The notes: a model not told the origin generated them from the letters alone. DNA of 64,000 nt from Auanema rhodensis (GCA_964057225.1 OZ059894.1:18568476-18632475), one strand, 5' to 3'. Counted from the stretch's first letter, positions 25,613 to 40,823 are shown. Numbers and translations: made by a program.

Positions 25613-28423
25613 ATTGCTTCCAAAAACATTTTGACAAAAATTTTTTCGAAAAATTTCAAAATAATTTAGCAAAAAGTAGATGTTTTTAGATTCCTTTTTT
25701 CAAGGCAAAGACGATGGACAATGTTATTCAACGAAAAAATTAATTCTTCAGGGTGAAAATCGAGGATAGAAGTGTGAACTTATATCAGTTGATATCTCGG
25801 TGCATTTTTAAGCTAGCGCAAATCTGTTAACACAGATCAACGCAGCTTAAAAATCCGCATCGAATGCACTATACTACATTGAGAAACGCTCAAAACAAAA
25901 ATTAGTTATGATCGTTTGAAAAATGATGCATTAGTGTATGTTGAGTTTCCATGTACACTCAACATTGCTTCCAAAAACATTTTGACAAAAATTTTTTCGA
26001 AAAATTTCAAAATAATTTAGCAAAAAGTAGATGTTTTTAGATTCCGTTTTTTCAAGGCAAAGACGATGGACAATGTTATTCAACGAAAAAATTAATTCTT
26101 CAGGGTGAAAATCGAGGATAGAAGTGTGAACTTATATCAGTTGATATCTCGGTGCAATTTTAAGCTAGCGCAAATCTGTTAACACAGATCAACGCAGCTT
26201 AAAAATCCGCATCGAATGCACTATACTACATTGAGAAACGCTCAAAACAAAAATTAGTTATGATCGTTTGAAAAATGATGCATTAGTGTATGTTGAGTTT
26301 CCATGTACACTCAACATTGCTTCCAAAAACATTTTGACAAAAATTTTTTCGAGAAATTTCAAAATAATTTAGCAAAAAGTAGATGTTTTTAGATTCCTTT
26401 TTTTCAAGGCAAAGACGATGGACAATGTTATTCAACGAAAAAATTAATTCTTCAGGGTGAAAATCGAGGATATAAGTGTGAACTTATATCAGTTGATATC
26501 TCGGTGCATTTTTAAGCTAGCGCAAATCTGATAACAGAGATCAACGCAGCTTAAAAATCCGCATCGAATGCACTATACTACATTGAGAAACGCTTAAAAC
26601 AAAAATTAGTTATGATCGTTTGAAAAATGATGCATTAGTGTATGTTGAGTTTCCATGTACACTCAACATTGCTTCCAAAAACATTTTGACAAAAATTTTT
26701 TCGAAAAATTTCAAAATAATTTAGCAAAAAGTAGATGTTTTTAGATTCCTTTTTTCAAGGCAAAGACGATGGACAATGTTATTCAACGAAAAAATTAATT
26801 CTTCAGGGTGAAAAGCGAGGATATAAGTGTGAACTTATATCAGTTGATATCTCGGTGCATTTTTAAGCTAGCGCAAATCTGATAACACAGATCGACGCAG
26901 CTTAAAAATCCGCATCGAATGCACTATACTACATTGAGAAACGCTTAATACAAAAATTAGTTATGATCGTTTGAAAAATGATGCATTAGTGTATGTTGAG
27001 TTTCCATGTACACTCAACATTGCTTCCAAAAACATTTTGACAAAAATTTTTTCGAAAAATTTCAAAATAATTTAGCAAAAAGTAGATGTTTTTAGATTCC
27101 TTTTTTCAAGGCAAAGACGATGGACAATGTTATTCAACGAAAAAATTAATTCTTCAGGGTGAAAATCGAGGATAGAAGTGTGAACTTATATCAGTTGATA
27201 TCTCGGTGCATTTTTAAGCTAGCGCAAATCTGTTAACACAGATCAACGCAGCTTAAAAATCCGCATCGAATGCACTATACTACATTGAGAAACGCTCAAA
27301 ACAAAAATTAGTTATGATCGTTTGAAAAATGATGCATTAGTGTATGTTGAGTTTCCATGTACACTCAACATTGCTTCCAAAAACATTTTGACAAAAATTT
27401 TTTCGAAAAATTTCAAAATAATTTAGCAAAAAGTAGATGTTTTTAGATTCCTTTTTTCAAGGCAAAGACGATGGACAATGTTATTCAACGAAAAAATTAA
27501 TTCTTCAGGGTGAAAATCGAGGATAGAAGTGTGAACTTATATCAGTTGATATCTCGGTGCATTTTTAAGCTAGCGCAAATCTGTTAACACAGATCAACGC
27601 AGCTTAAAAATCCGCATCGAATGCACTATACTACATTGAGAAACGCTCAAAACAAAAATTAGTTATGATCGTTTGAAAAATGATGCATTAGTGTATGTTG
27701 AGTTTCCATGTACACTCAACATTGCTTCCAAAAACATTTTGACAAAAATTTTTTCGAAAAATTTCAAAATAATTTAGCAAAAAGTAGATGTTTTTAGATT
27801 CCTTTTTTCAAGGCAAAGACGATGGACAATGTTATTCAACGAAAAAATTAATTCTTCAGGGTGAAAATCGAGGATAGAAGTGTGAACTTATATCAGTTGA
27901 TATCTCGGTGCATTTTTAAGCTAGCGCAAATCTGTTAACACAGATCAACGCAGCTTAAAAATCCGCATCGAATGCACTATACTACATTGAGAAACGCTCA
28001 AAACAAAAATTAGTTATGATCGTTTGAAAAATGATGCATTAGTGTATGTTGAGTTTCCATGTACACTCAACATTGCTTCCAAAAACATTTTGACAAAAAT
28101 TTTTTCGAAAAATTTCAAAATAATTTAGCAAAAAGTAGATGTTTTTAGATTCCTTTTTTTCGAGGCAAAGACGATGGACAATGTTATTCAACGAAAAAAT
28201 TAATTCTTCAGGGTGAAAATCGAGGATATAAGTGTGAACTTATATCAGTTGATATCTCGGTGCAATTTTAAGCTAGCGCAAATCTGATAACACAGATCGA
28301 CGCAGCTTAAAAATCCGCATCGAATGCACTATACTACATTGAGAAACGCTTAATACAAAAAATAGTTATGATCGTTTGAAACATGATGCATTAGTGTATG
28401 TTGAGTTTCCATGTACACTCAAC
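25613..28423 (+). repeat. Block of eight full units, 'gatagaag' type
   Basis: Units start at 25613, 25964, 26316, 26668, 27019, 27370, 27721 and 28072. Five carry 'gatagaag' (monomer T157 to G). The units at 27019, 27370 and 27721 look identical to each other, which suggests very recent single-monomer amplification. The 26316 ('cagagatc', 'cgagaaat', seven T) and 26668 ('gaaaagcg') units are earlier copies of those at 29523/29875 and 33125/33477. The 28072 unit is unusual in pairing 'gaaacatg' with a full-length tail. Confidence 0.85.
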
Positions 28424-31400
28424 ATTGCTTCCAAAAACATTTTGACAAAAATTTTTTCGAAAAATTTCAAAATAATTTAGCAAAAAGTAGATGTTTTTAG
28501 ATTCCTTTTTTTCAAGGCAAAGACGATGGACAATGTTATTCAACGAAAAAATTAATTCTTCAGGGTGAAAATCGAGGATATAAGTGTGAACTTATATCAG
28601 TTGATATCTCGGTGCAATTTTAAGCTAGCGCAAATCTGATAACACAGATCGACGCAGCTTAAAAATCCGCATCGAATGCACTATACTACATTGAGAAACG
28701 CTTAATACAAAAATTAGTTATGATCGTTTGAAACATGATGCATTGCTTCAACATTGCTTCCAAAAACATTTTGACAAAAATTTTTTCGAAAAATTTCAAA
28801 ATAATTTAGCAAAAAGTAGATGTTTTTAGATTCCTTTTTTCAAGGCAAAGACGATGGACAATGTTATTCAACGAAAAAACTAATTCTTCAGGGTGAAAAT
28901 CGAGGATATAAGTGTGAACTTATATCAGTTGATATCTCGGTGCAATTTTAAGCTAGCGCAAATCTGATAACACAGATCGACGCAGCTTAAAAATCCGCAT
29001 CGAATGCACTATACTACATTGAGAAACGCTTAATACAAAAATTAGTTATGATCGTTTGAAACATGATGCATTGCTTCAACATTGCTTCCAAAAACATTTT
29101 GACAAAAATTTTTTCGAAAAATTTCAAAATAATTTAGCAAAAAGTAGATGTTTTTGATGCATTGCTTCAACATTGCTTCCAAAAACATTTTGACAAAAAT
29201 TTTTTCGAAAAATTTCTAAATAATTTAGCAAAAAGTAGATGTTTTTAGATTCCTTTTTTCAAGGCAAAGACGATGGACAATGTTATTCAACGAAAAAATT
29301 AATTCTTCAGGGTGAAAATCGAGGATAGAAGTGTGAACTTATATCAGTTGATATCTCGGTGCATTTTTAAGCTAGCGCAAATCTGTTAACACAGATCAAC
29401 GCAGCTTAAAAATCCGCATCGAATGCACTATACTACATTGAGAAACGCTCAAAACAAAAATTAGTTATGATCGTTTGAAAAATGATGCATTAGTGTATGT
29501 TGAGTTTCCATGTACACTCAACATTGCTTCCAAAAACATTTTGACAAAAATTTTTTCGAGAAATTTCAAAATAATTTAGCAAAAAGTAGATGTTTTTAGA
29601 TTCCTTTTTTTCAAGGCAAAGACGATGGACAATGTTATTCAACGAAAAAATTAATTCTTCAGGGTGAAAATCGAGGATATAAGTGTGAACTTATATCAGT
29701 TGATATCTCGGTGCATTTTTAAGCTAGCGCAAATCTGATAACAGAGATCAACGCAGCTTAAAAATCCGCACCGAATGCACTATACTACATTGAGAAACGC
29801 TTAAAACAAAAATTAGTTATGATCGTTTGAAAAATGATGCATTAGTGTATGTTGAGTTTCCATGTACACTCAACATTGCTTCCAAAAACATTTTGACAAA
29901 AATTTTTTCGAAAAATTTCAAAATAATTTAGCAAAAAGTAGATGTTTTTAGATTCCTTTTTTCAAGGCAAAGACGATGGACAATGTTATTCAACGAAAAA
30001 ATTAATTCTTCAGGGTGAAAAGCGAGGATATAAGTGTGAACTTATATCAGTTGATATCTCGGTGCATTTTTAAGCTAGCGCAAATCTGATAACACAGATC
30101 GACGCAGCTTAAAAATCCGCATCGAATGCACTATACTACATTGAGAAACGCTTAATACAAAAATTAGTTATGATCGTTTGAAAAATGATGCATTAGTGTA
30201 TGTTGAGTTTCCATGTACACTCAACATTGCTTCCAAAAACATTTTGACAAAAATTTTTTCGAAAAATTTCAAAATAATTTAGCAAAAAGTAGATGTTTTT
30301 AGATTCCTTTTTTCAAGGCAAAGACGATGGACAATGTTATTCAACGAAAAAATTAATTCTTCAGGGTGAAAATCGAGGATAGAAGTGTGAACTTATATCA
30401 GTTGATATCTCGGTGCATTTTTAAGCTAGCGCAAATCTGTTAACACAGATCAACGCAGCTTAAAAATCCGCATCGAATGCACTATACTACATTGAGAAAC
30501 GCTCAAAACAAAAATTAGTTATGATCGTTTGAAAAATGATGCATTAGTGTATGTTGAGTTTCCATGTACACTCAACATTGCTTCCAAAAACATTTTGACA
30601 AAAATTTTTTCGAAAAATTTCAAAATAATTTAGCAAAAAGTAGATGTTTTTAGATTCCTTTTTTCAAGGCAAAGACGATGGACAATGTTATTCAACGAAA
30701 AAATTAATTCTTCAGGGTGAAAATCGAGGATAGAAGTGTGAACTTATATCAGTTGATATCTCGGTGCATTTTTAAGCTAGCGCAAATCTGTTAACACAGA
30801 TCAACGCAGCTTAAAAATCCGCATCGAATGCACTATACTACATTGAGAAACGCTCAAAACAAAAATTAGTTATGATCGTTTGAAAAATGATGCATTAGTG
30901 TATGTTGAGTTTCCATGTACACTCAACATTGCTTCCAAAAACATTTTGACAAAAATTTTTTCGAAAAATTTCAAAATAATTTAGCAAAAAGTAGATGTTT
31001 TTAGATTCCTTTTTTCAAGGCAAAGACGATGGACAATGTTATTCAACGAAAAAATTAATTCTTCAGGGTGAAAATCGAGGATATAAGTGTGAACTTATAT
31101 CAGTTGATATCTCGGTGCATTTTTAAGCTAGCGCAAATCTGATAACACAGATCGATGCAGCTTAAAAATCCGCATCGAATGCACTATACTACATTGAGAA
31201 ACGCTTAATACAAAAATTAGTTATGATCGTTTGAAACATGATGCATTGCTTCAACATTGCTTCCAAAAACATTTTGACAAAAATTTTTTCGAAAAATTTC
31301 AAAATAATTTAGCAAAAAGTAGATGTTTTTGATGCATTGCTTCAACATTGCTTCCAAAAACATTTTGACAAAAATTTTTTCGAAACATTTCAAAATAATT

Positions 31401-34400
31401 TAGCAAAAAGTAGATGTTTTTAGATTCCTTTTTTCAAGGCAAAGACGATGGACAATGTTATTCAACGAAAAAATTAATTCTTCAGGGTGAAAATCGAGGA
31501 TATAAGTGTGAACTTATATCAGTTGATATCTCGGTGCATTTTTAAGCTAGCGCAAATCTGTTAACACAGATCAACGCAGCTTAAAAATCCGCATCGAATG
31601 CACTATACTACATTGAGAAACGCTCAAAACAAAAATTAGTTATGATCGTTTGAAAAATGATGCATTAGTGTATGTTGAGTTTCCATGTACACTCAACATT
31701 GCTTCCAAAAACATTTTGACAAAAATTTTTTCGAAAAATTTCAAAATAATTTAGCAAAAAGTAGATGTTTTTAGATTCCTTTTTTCAAGGCAAAGACGAT
31801 GGACAATGTTATTCAACGAAAAAATTAATTCTTCAGGGTGAAAATCGAGGATATAAGTGTGAACTTATATCAGTTGATATCTCGGTGCATTTTTAAGCTA
31901 GCGCAAATCTGATAACACAGATCGATGCAGCTTAAAAATCCGCATCGAATGCACTATACTACATTGAGAAACGCTTAATACAAAAATTAGTTATGATCGT
32001 TTGAAACATGATGCATTGCTTCAACATTGCTTCCAAAAACATTTTGACAAAAATTTTTTCGAAAAATTTCAAAATAATTTAGCAAAAAGTAGATGTTTTT
32101 AGATTCCTTTTTTTCAAGGCAAAGACGATGGACAATGTTATTCAACGAAAAAATTAATTCTTCAGGGTGAAAATCGAGGATATAAGTGTGAACTTATATC
32201 AGTTGATATCTCGGTGCAATTTTAAGCTAGCGCAAATCTGATAACACAGATCGACGCAGCTTAAAAATCCGCATCGAATGCACTATACTACATTGAGAAA
32301 CGCTTAATACAAAAATTAGTTATGATCGTTTGAAACATGATGCATTGCTTCAACATTGCTTCCAAAAACATTTTGACAAAAATTTTTTCGAAAAATTTCA
32401 AAATAATTTAGCAAAAAGTAGATGTTTTTAGATTCCTTTTTTCAAGGCAAAGACGATGGACAATGTTATTCAACGAAAAAACTAATTCTTCAGGGTGAAA
32501 ATCGAGGATATAAGTGTGAACTTATATCAGTTGATATCTCGGTGCAATTTTAAGCTAGCGCAAATCTGATAACACAGATCGACGCAGCTTAAAAATCCGC
32601 ATCGAATGCACTATACTACATTGAGAAACGCTTAATACAAAAATTAGTTATGATCGTTTGAAACATGATGCATTGCTTCAACATTGCTTCCAAAAACATT
32701 TTGACAAAAATTTTTTCGAAAAATTTCAAAATAATTTAGCAAAAAGTAGATGTTTTTGATGCATTGCTTCAACATTGCTTCCAAAAACATTTTGACAAAA
32801 ATTTTTTCGAAAAATTTCTAAATAATTTAGCAAAAAGTAGATGTTTTTAGATTCCTTTTTTCAAGGCAAAGACGATGGACAATGTTATTCAACGAAAAAA
32901 TTAATTCTTCAGGGTGAAAATCGAGGATAGAAGTGTGAACTTATATCAGTTGATATCTCGGTGCATTTTTAAGCTAGCGCAAATCTGTTAACACAGATCA
33001 ACGCAGCTTAAAAATCCGCATCGAATGCACTATACTACATTGAGAAACGCTCAAAACAAAAATTAGTTATGATCGTTTGAAAAATGATGCATTAGTGTAT
33101 GTTGAGTTTCCATGTACACTCAACATTGCTTCCAAAAACATTTTGACAAAAATTTTTTCGAGAAATTTCAAAATAATTTAGCAAAAAGTAGATGTTTTTA
33201 GATTCCTTTTTTTCAAGGCAAAGACGATGGACAATGTTATTCAACGAAAAAATTAATTCTTCAGGGTGAAAATCGAGGATATAAGTGTGAACTTATATCA
33301 GTTGATATCTCGGTGCATTTTTAAGCTAGCGCAAATCTGATAACAGAGATCAACGCAGCTTAAAAATCCGCACCGAATGCACTATACTACATTGAGAAAC
33401 GCTTAAAACAAAAATTAGTTATGATCGTTTGAAAAATGATGCATTAGTGTATGTTGAGTTTCCATGTACACTCAACATTGCTTCCAAAAACATTTTGACA
33501 AAAATTTTTTCGAAAAATTTCAAAATAATTTAGCAAAAAGTAGATGTTTTTAGATTCCTTTTTTCAAGGCAAAGACGATGGACAATGTTATTCAACGAAA
33601 AAATTAATTCTTCAGGGTGAAAAGCGAGGATATAAGTGTGAACTTATATCAGTTGATATCTCGGTGCATTTTTAAGCTAGCGCAAATCTGATAACACAGA
33701 TCGACGCAGCTTAAAAATCCGCATCGAATGCACTATACTACATTGAGAAACGCTTAATACAAAAATTAGTTATGATCGTTTGAAAAATGATGCATTAGTG
33801 TATGTTGAGTTTCCATGTACACTCAACATTGCTTCCAAAAACATTTTGACAAAAATTTTTTCGAAAAATTTCAAAATAATTTAGCAAAAAGTAGATGTTT
33901 TTAGATTCCTTTTTTCAAGGCAAAGACGATGGACAATGTTATTCAACGAAAAAATTAATTCTTCAGGGTGAAAATCGAGGATAGAAGTGTGAACTTATAT
34001 CAGTTGATATCTCGGTGCATTTTTAAGCTAGCGCAAATCTGTTAACACAGATCAACGCAGCTTAAAAATCCGCATCGAATGCACTATACTACATTGAGAA
34101 ACGCTCAAAACAAAAATTAGTTATGATCGTTTGAAAAATGATGCATTAGTGTATGTTGAGTTTCCATGTACACTCAACATTGCTTCCAAAAACATTTTGA
34201 CAAAAATTTTTTCGAAAAATTTCAAAATAATTTAGCAAAAAGTAGATGTTTTTAGATTCCTTTTTTCAAGGCAAAGACGATGGACAATGTTATTCAACGA
34301 AAAAATTAATTCTTCAGGGTGAAAATCGAGGATAGAAGTGTGAACTTATATCAGTTGATATCTCGGTGCATTTTTAAGCTAGCGCAAATCTGTTAACACA

Positions 34401-35050
34401 GATCAACGCAGCTTAAAAATCCGCATCGAATGCACTATACTACATTGAGAAACGCTCAAAACAAAAATTAGTTATGATCGTTTGAAAAATGATGCATTAG
34501 TGTATGTTGAGTTTCCATGTACACTCAACATTGCTTCCAAAAACATTTTGACAAAAATTTTTTCGAAAAATTTCAAAATAATTTAGCAAAAAGTAGATGT
34601 TTTTAGATTCCTTTTTTCAAGGCAAAGACGATGGACAATGTTATTCAACGAAAAAATTAATTCTTCAGGGTGAAAATCGAGGATATAAGTGTGAACTTAT
34701 ATCAGTTGATATCTCGGTGCATTTTTAAGCTAGCGCAAATCTGATAACACAGATCGATGCAGCTTAAAAATCCGCATCGAATGCACTATACTACATTGAG
34801 AAACGCTTAATACAAAAATTAGTTATGATCGTTTGAAACATGATGCATTGCTTCAACATTGCTTCCAAAAACATTTTGACAAAAATTTTTTCGAAAAATT
34901 TCAAAATAATTTAGCAAAAAGTAGATGTTTTTGATGCATTGCTTCAACATTGCTTCCAAAAACATTTTGACAAAAATTTTTTCGAAACATTTCAAAATAA
35001 TTTAGCAAAAAGTAGATGTTTTTAGATTCCTTTTTTCAAGGCAAAGACGA
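28424..35050 (+). repeat. Tandem duplication, 3602-bp period
   Basis: Units at 28424, 28753, 29081, 29172, 29523, 29875, 30226, 30577, 30928, 31256 and 31347 have exact counterparts 3602 bp on, at 32026 through 34949. Rare private variants are shared: 'aaactaattc', 'atttctaaataa', 'cagagatc' with 'gcaccgaatg', 'gaaaagcg' and 'atcgatgcag'. By eye I found no difference across about 3 kb. The copies part within the unit at 34949, which starts like 31347 ('cgaaacattt') but ends as a 'ctgataac/ttaatac' unit, so the exchange point lies between about 35000 and 35160. Confidence 0.9.
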
Positions 35051-38000
35051 TGGACAATGTTATTCAACGAAAAAATTAATTCTTCAGGGTGAAAATCGAG
35101 GATATAAGTGTGAACTTATATCAGTTGATATCTCGGTGCATTTTTAAGCTAGCGCAAATCTGATAACACAGATCGACGCAGCTTAAAAATCCGCATCGAA
35201 TGCACTATACTACATTGAGAAACGCTTAATACAAAAATTAGTTATGATCGTTTGAAAAATGATGCATTAGTGTATGTTGAGTTTCCATGTACACTCAACA
35301 TTGCTTCCAAAAACATTTTGACAAAAATTTTTTCGAAAAATTTCAAAATAATTTAGCAAAAAGTAGATGTTTTTAGATTCCTTTTTTCAAGGCAAAGACG
35401 ATGGACAATGTTATTCAACGAAAAAATTAATTCTTCAGGGTGAAAATCGAGGATAGAAGTGTGAACTTATATCAGTTGATATCTCGGTGCATTTTTAAGC
35501 TAGCGCAAATCTGTTAACACAGATCAACGCAGCTTAAAAATCCGCATCGAATGCACTATACTACATTGAGAAACGCTCAAAACAAAAATTAGTTATGATC
35601 GTTTGAAAAATGATGCATTAGTGTATGTTGAGTTTCCATGTACACTCAACATTGCTTCCAAAAACATTTTGACAAAAATTTTTTCGAAAAATTTCAAAAT
35701 AATTTAGCAAAAAGTAGATGTTTTTAGATTCCTTTTTTCAAGGCAAAGACGATGGACAATGTTATTCAACGAAAAAATTAATTCTTCAGGGTGAAAATCG
35801 AGGATAGAAGTGTGAACTTATATCAGTTGATATCTCGGTGCATTTTTAAGCTAGCGCAAATCTGTTAACACAGATCAACGCAGCTTAAAAATCCGCATCG
35901 AATGCACTATACTACATTGAGAAACGCTCAAAACAAAAATTAGTTATGATCGTTTGAAAAATGATGCATTAGTGTATGTTGAGTTTCCATGTACACTCAA
36001 CATTGCTTCCAAAAACATTTTGACAAAAATTTTTTCGAAAAATTTCAAAATAATTTAGCAAAAAGTAGATGTTTTTAGATTCCTTTTTTCAAGGCAAAGA
36101 CGATGGACAATGTTATTCAACGAAAAAATTAATTCTTCAGGGTGAAAATCGAGGATAGAAGTGTGAACTTATATCAGTTGATATCTCGGTGCATTTTTAA
36201 GCTAGCGCAAATCTGTTAACACAGATCAACGCAGCTTAAAAATCCGCATCGAATGCACTATACTACATTGAGAAACGCTCAAAACAAAAATTAGTTATGA
36301 TCGTTTGAAAAATGATGCATTAGTGTATGTTGAGTTTCCATGTACACTCAACATTGCTTCCAAAAACATTTTGACAAAAATTTTTTCGAAAAATTTCAAA
36401 ATAATTTAGCAAAAAGTAGATGTTTTTAGATTCCTTTTTTTCAAGGCAAAGACGATGGACAATGTTATTCAACGAAAAAATTAATTCTTCAGGGTGAAAA
36501 TCGAGGATATAAGTGTGAACTTATATCAGTTGATATCTCGGTGCAATTTTAAGCTAGCGCAAATCTGATAACACAGATCGACGCAGCTTAAAAATCCGCA
36601 TCGAATGCACTATACTACATTGAGAAACGCTTAATACAAAAAATAGTTATGATCGTTTGAAACATGATGCATTGCTTCAACATTGCTTCCAAAAACATTT
36701 TGACAAAAATTTTTTCGAAAAATTTCAAAATAATTTAGCAAAAAGTAGATGTTTTTAGATTCCTTTTTTCAAGGCAAAGACGATGGACAATGTTATTCAA
36801 CGAAAAAATTAATTCTTCAGGGTGAAAATCGAGGATAGAAGTGTGAACTTATATCAGTTGATATCTCGGTGCATTTTTAAGCTAGCGCAAATCTGTTAAC
36901 ACAGATCAACGCAGCTTAAAAATCCGCATCGAATGCACTATACTACATTGAGAAACGCTCAAAACAAAAATTAGTTATGATCGTTTGAAAAATGATGCAT
37001 TAGTGTATGTTGAGTTTCCATGTACACTCAACATTGCTTCCAAAAACATTTTGACAAAAATTTTTTCGAAAAATTTCAAAATAATTTAGCAAAAAGTAGA
37101 TGTTTTTAGATTCCTTTTTTCAAGGCAAAGACGATGGACAATGTTATTCAACGAAAAAATTAATTCTTCAGGGTGAAAATCGAGGATAGAAGTGTGAACT
37201 TATATCAGTTGATATCTCGGTGCATTTTTAAGCTAGCGCAAATCTGTTAACACAGATCAACGCAGCTTAAAAATCCGAATCGAATGCACTATACTACATT
37301 GAGAAACGCTCAAAACAAAAATTAGTTATGATCGTTTGAAAAATGATGCATTAGTGTATGTTGAGTTTCCATGTACACTCAACATTGCTTCCAAAAACAT
37401 TTTGACAAAAATTTTTTCGAAAAATTTCAAAATAATTTAGCAAAAAGTAGATGTTTTTAGATTCCTTTTTTTCAAGGCAAAGACGATGGACAATGTTATT
37501 CAACGAAAAAATTAATTCTTCAGGGTGAAAATCGAGGATATAAGTGTGAACTTATATCAGTTGATATCTCGGTGCAATTTTAAGCTAGCGCAAATCTGAT
37601 AACACAGATCGACGCAGCTTACAAATCCGCATTGAATGCACTATACTACATTGAGAAACGCTTAATACAAAAAATAGTTATGATCGTTTGAAACATGATG
37701 CATTGCTTCAACATTGCTTCCAAAAACATTTTGACAAAAATTTTTTCGAAAAATTTCAAAATAATTTAGCAAAAAGTAGATGTTTTTAGATTCCTTTTTT
37801 CAAGGCAAAGACGATGGACAATGTTATTCAACGAAAAAATTAATTCTTCAGGGTGAAAATCGAGGATATAAGTGTGAACTTATATCAGTTGATATCTCGG
37901 TGCAATTTTAAGCTAGCGCAAATCTGATAACACAGATCGACGCAGCTTAAAAATCCGCATCGAATGCACTATACTACATTGAGAAACGCTTAATACAAAA

Positions 38001-38482
38001 ATTAGTTATGATCGTTTGAAACATGATGCATTGCTTCAACATTGCTTCCAAAAACATTTTGACAAAAATTTTTTCGAAAAATTTCAAAATAATTTAGCAA
38101 AAAGTAGATGTTTTTGATGCATTGCTTCAACATTGCTTCCAAAAACATTTTGACAAAAATTTTTTCGAAAAATTTCTAAATAATTTAGCAAAAAGTAGAT
38201 GTTTTTAGATTCCTTTTTTCAAGGCAAAGACGATGGACAATGTTATTCAACGAAAAAATTAATTCTTCAGGGTGAAAATCGAGGATATAAGTGTGAACTT
38301 ATATATGTTGATATCTCGGTGCATTTTTAAGCTAGCGCAAATCTGATAACACAGATCGACGCAGCTTAAAAATCCGCATCGAATGCACTATACTACATTG
38401 AGAAACGCTTAATACAAAAATTAGTTATGATCGTTTGAAAAATGATGCATTAGTGTATGTTGAGTTTCCATGTACACTCAAC
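35051..38482 (+). repeat. Mosaic with 'gatagaag' runs and short units
   Basis: Three consecutive 'gatagaag' units (35300, 35651, 36002) precede a short 'gtgcaatttt/aaaaaatag' unit (36353), echoing 27019-28423 at an offset of 8281 bp. Units 36682, 37033 and 37384 then repeat this pattern. The 37384 unit has private 'cttacaaatcc' and 'gcattgaatg'. The 38132 unit has 'atttctaaataa', as at 29172 and 32774, plus private 'atatatgttg'. One 91-bp unit lies at 38041. Confidence 0.83.
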
Positions 38483-39464
38483 ATTGCTTCCAAAAACATT
38501 TTGACAAAAATTTTTTCGAAAAATTTCAAAATAATTTAGCAAAAAGTAGATGTTTTTAGATTCCTTTTTTCAAGGCAAAGACGATGGACAATGTTATTCA
38601 ACGAAAAAATTAATTCTTCAGGGTGAAAATCGAGGATAGAAGTGTGAACTTATATCAGTTGATATCTCGGTGCATTTTTAAGCTAGCGCAAATCTGATAA
38701 CACAGATCAACGCAGCTTAAAAATCCGCATCGAATGCACTATACTACATTGAGAAACGCTCAAAACAAAAATTAGTTATGATTGTTTGAAACATGATGCA
38801 TTGCTTCAACATTGCTTCCAAAAACATTTTGACAAAAATTTTTGCGAAAAATTTCAAAATAATTTAGCAAAAAGTAGATGTTTTTAGTTTCCTTTTTTCA
38901 AGGCAAAGACGATGGACAATGTTATTCAACGAAAAAATTAATTCTTCAGGGTGAAAATCGAGGATATAAGTGTGAACTTATATCAGTTGATATCTCGGTG
39001 CATTTTTAAGCTAGCGCAAATCTGATAACACAGATCAACGCAGCTTAAAAATCCGCATCGAATGCACTATACTACATTGAGAAACGCTCAAAACAAAAAT
39101 TAGTTATGATCGTTTGAAAAATGATGCATTAGTGTATGTTGAGTTTCCATGTACACTCAACATTGCTTCCAAAAACATTTTGACAAAAATTTTTTCGAAA
39201 AATTTCAAAATAATTTAGCAAAAAGTAGATGTTTTTAGTTTCCTTTTTTCAAGGCAAAGACGATGGACAATGTTATTCAACGAAAAAATTAATTCTTCAG
39301 GGTGAAAATCGAGGATATAAGTGTGAACTTATATCAGTTGATATCTCGGTGCATTTTTAAGCTAGCGCAAATCTGATAACACAGATCGACGCAGCTTAAA
39401 AATCCGCATCGAATGCACTATACTACATTGAGAAACGCTTAATACAAAAATTAGTTATGATCGT

Positions 39465-39656
39465 TTGAAAAATGATGCATTAGTGTATGTTGAGTTTCCA
39501 TGTACACTCAACATTGCTTCCAAAAACATTTTGACAAAAATTTTTTCGAAAAATTTCAAAATAATTTATCAAAAAGTAGATGTTTTTAGTTTCCTTTTTT
39601 CAAGGCAAAGACGATGGACAATGTTATTCAACGAAAAAATTAATTCTTCAGGGTGA
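39465..39656 (+). other. 63-codon open frame (TAG to TAT), copy 1 of 4
   Basis: Same frame as at 11019, but TAG at monomer 55-57 is TAT (Tyr at residue 35) in the unit starting at 39513, and the A78T tag changes Arg to Ser at residue 42. The start codon is TTG, and the first Met is residue 50. Not a credible gene. Confidence 0.85.
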
Positions 39657-40823
39657 AAATCGAGGATATAAGTGTGAACTTATATCAGTTGATATCTCGG
39701 TGCATTTTTAAGCTAGCGCAAATCTGATAACACAGATCGATGCAGCTTAAAAATCCGCATCGAATGCACTATACTACATTGAGAAACGCTTAATACAAAA
39801 ATTAGTTATGATCGTTTGAAACATGATGCATTGCTTCAACATTGCTTCCAAAAACATTTTGACAAAAATTTTTTCGAGAAATTTCAAAATAATTTAGCAA
39901 AAAGTAGATGTTTTTAGATTCCTTTTTTTCAAGGCAAAGACGATGGACAATGTTATTCAACGAAAAAATTAATTCTTCAGGGTGAAAATCGAGGATATAA
40001 GTGTGAACTTATATCAGTTGATATCTCGGTGCATTTTTAAGCTAGCGCAAATCTGATAACACAGATCAACGCAGCTTAAAAATCCGCATCGAATGCACTA
40101 TACTACATTGAGAAACGCTCAAAACAAAAATTAGTTATGATTGTTTGAAACATGATGCATTGCTTCAACATTGCTTCCAAAAACATTTTGACAAAAATTT
40201 TTTCGAAAAATTTCAAAATAATTTAGCAAAAAGTAGATGTTTTTAGTTTCCTTTTTTCAAGGCAAAGACGATGGACAATGTTATTCAACGAAAAAATTAA
40301 TTCTTCAGGGTGAAAATCGAGGATATAAGTGTGAACTTATATCAGTTGATATCTCGGTGCATTTTTAAGCTAGCGCAAATCTGATAACACAGATCAACGC
40401 AGCTTAAAAATCCGCATCGAATGCACTATACTACATTGAGAAACGCTCAAAACAAAAATTAGTTATGATCGTTTGAAAAATGATGCATTAGTGTATGTTG
40501 AGTTTCCATGTACACTCAACATTGCTTCCAAAAACATTTTGACAAAAATTTTTTCGAAAAATTTCAAAATAATTTAGCAAAAAGTAGATGTTTTTAGTTT
40601 CCTTTTTTCAAGGCAAAGACGATGGACAATGTTATTCAACGAAAAAATTAATTCTTCAGGGTGAAAATCGAGGATATAAGTGTGAACTTATATCAGTTGA
40701 TATCTCGGTGCATTTTTAAGCTAGCGCAAATCTGATAACACAGATCGACGCAGCTTAAAAATCCGCATCGAATGCACTATACTACATTGAGAAACGCTCA
40801 AAACAAAAATTAGTTATGATCGT

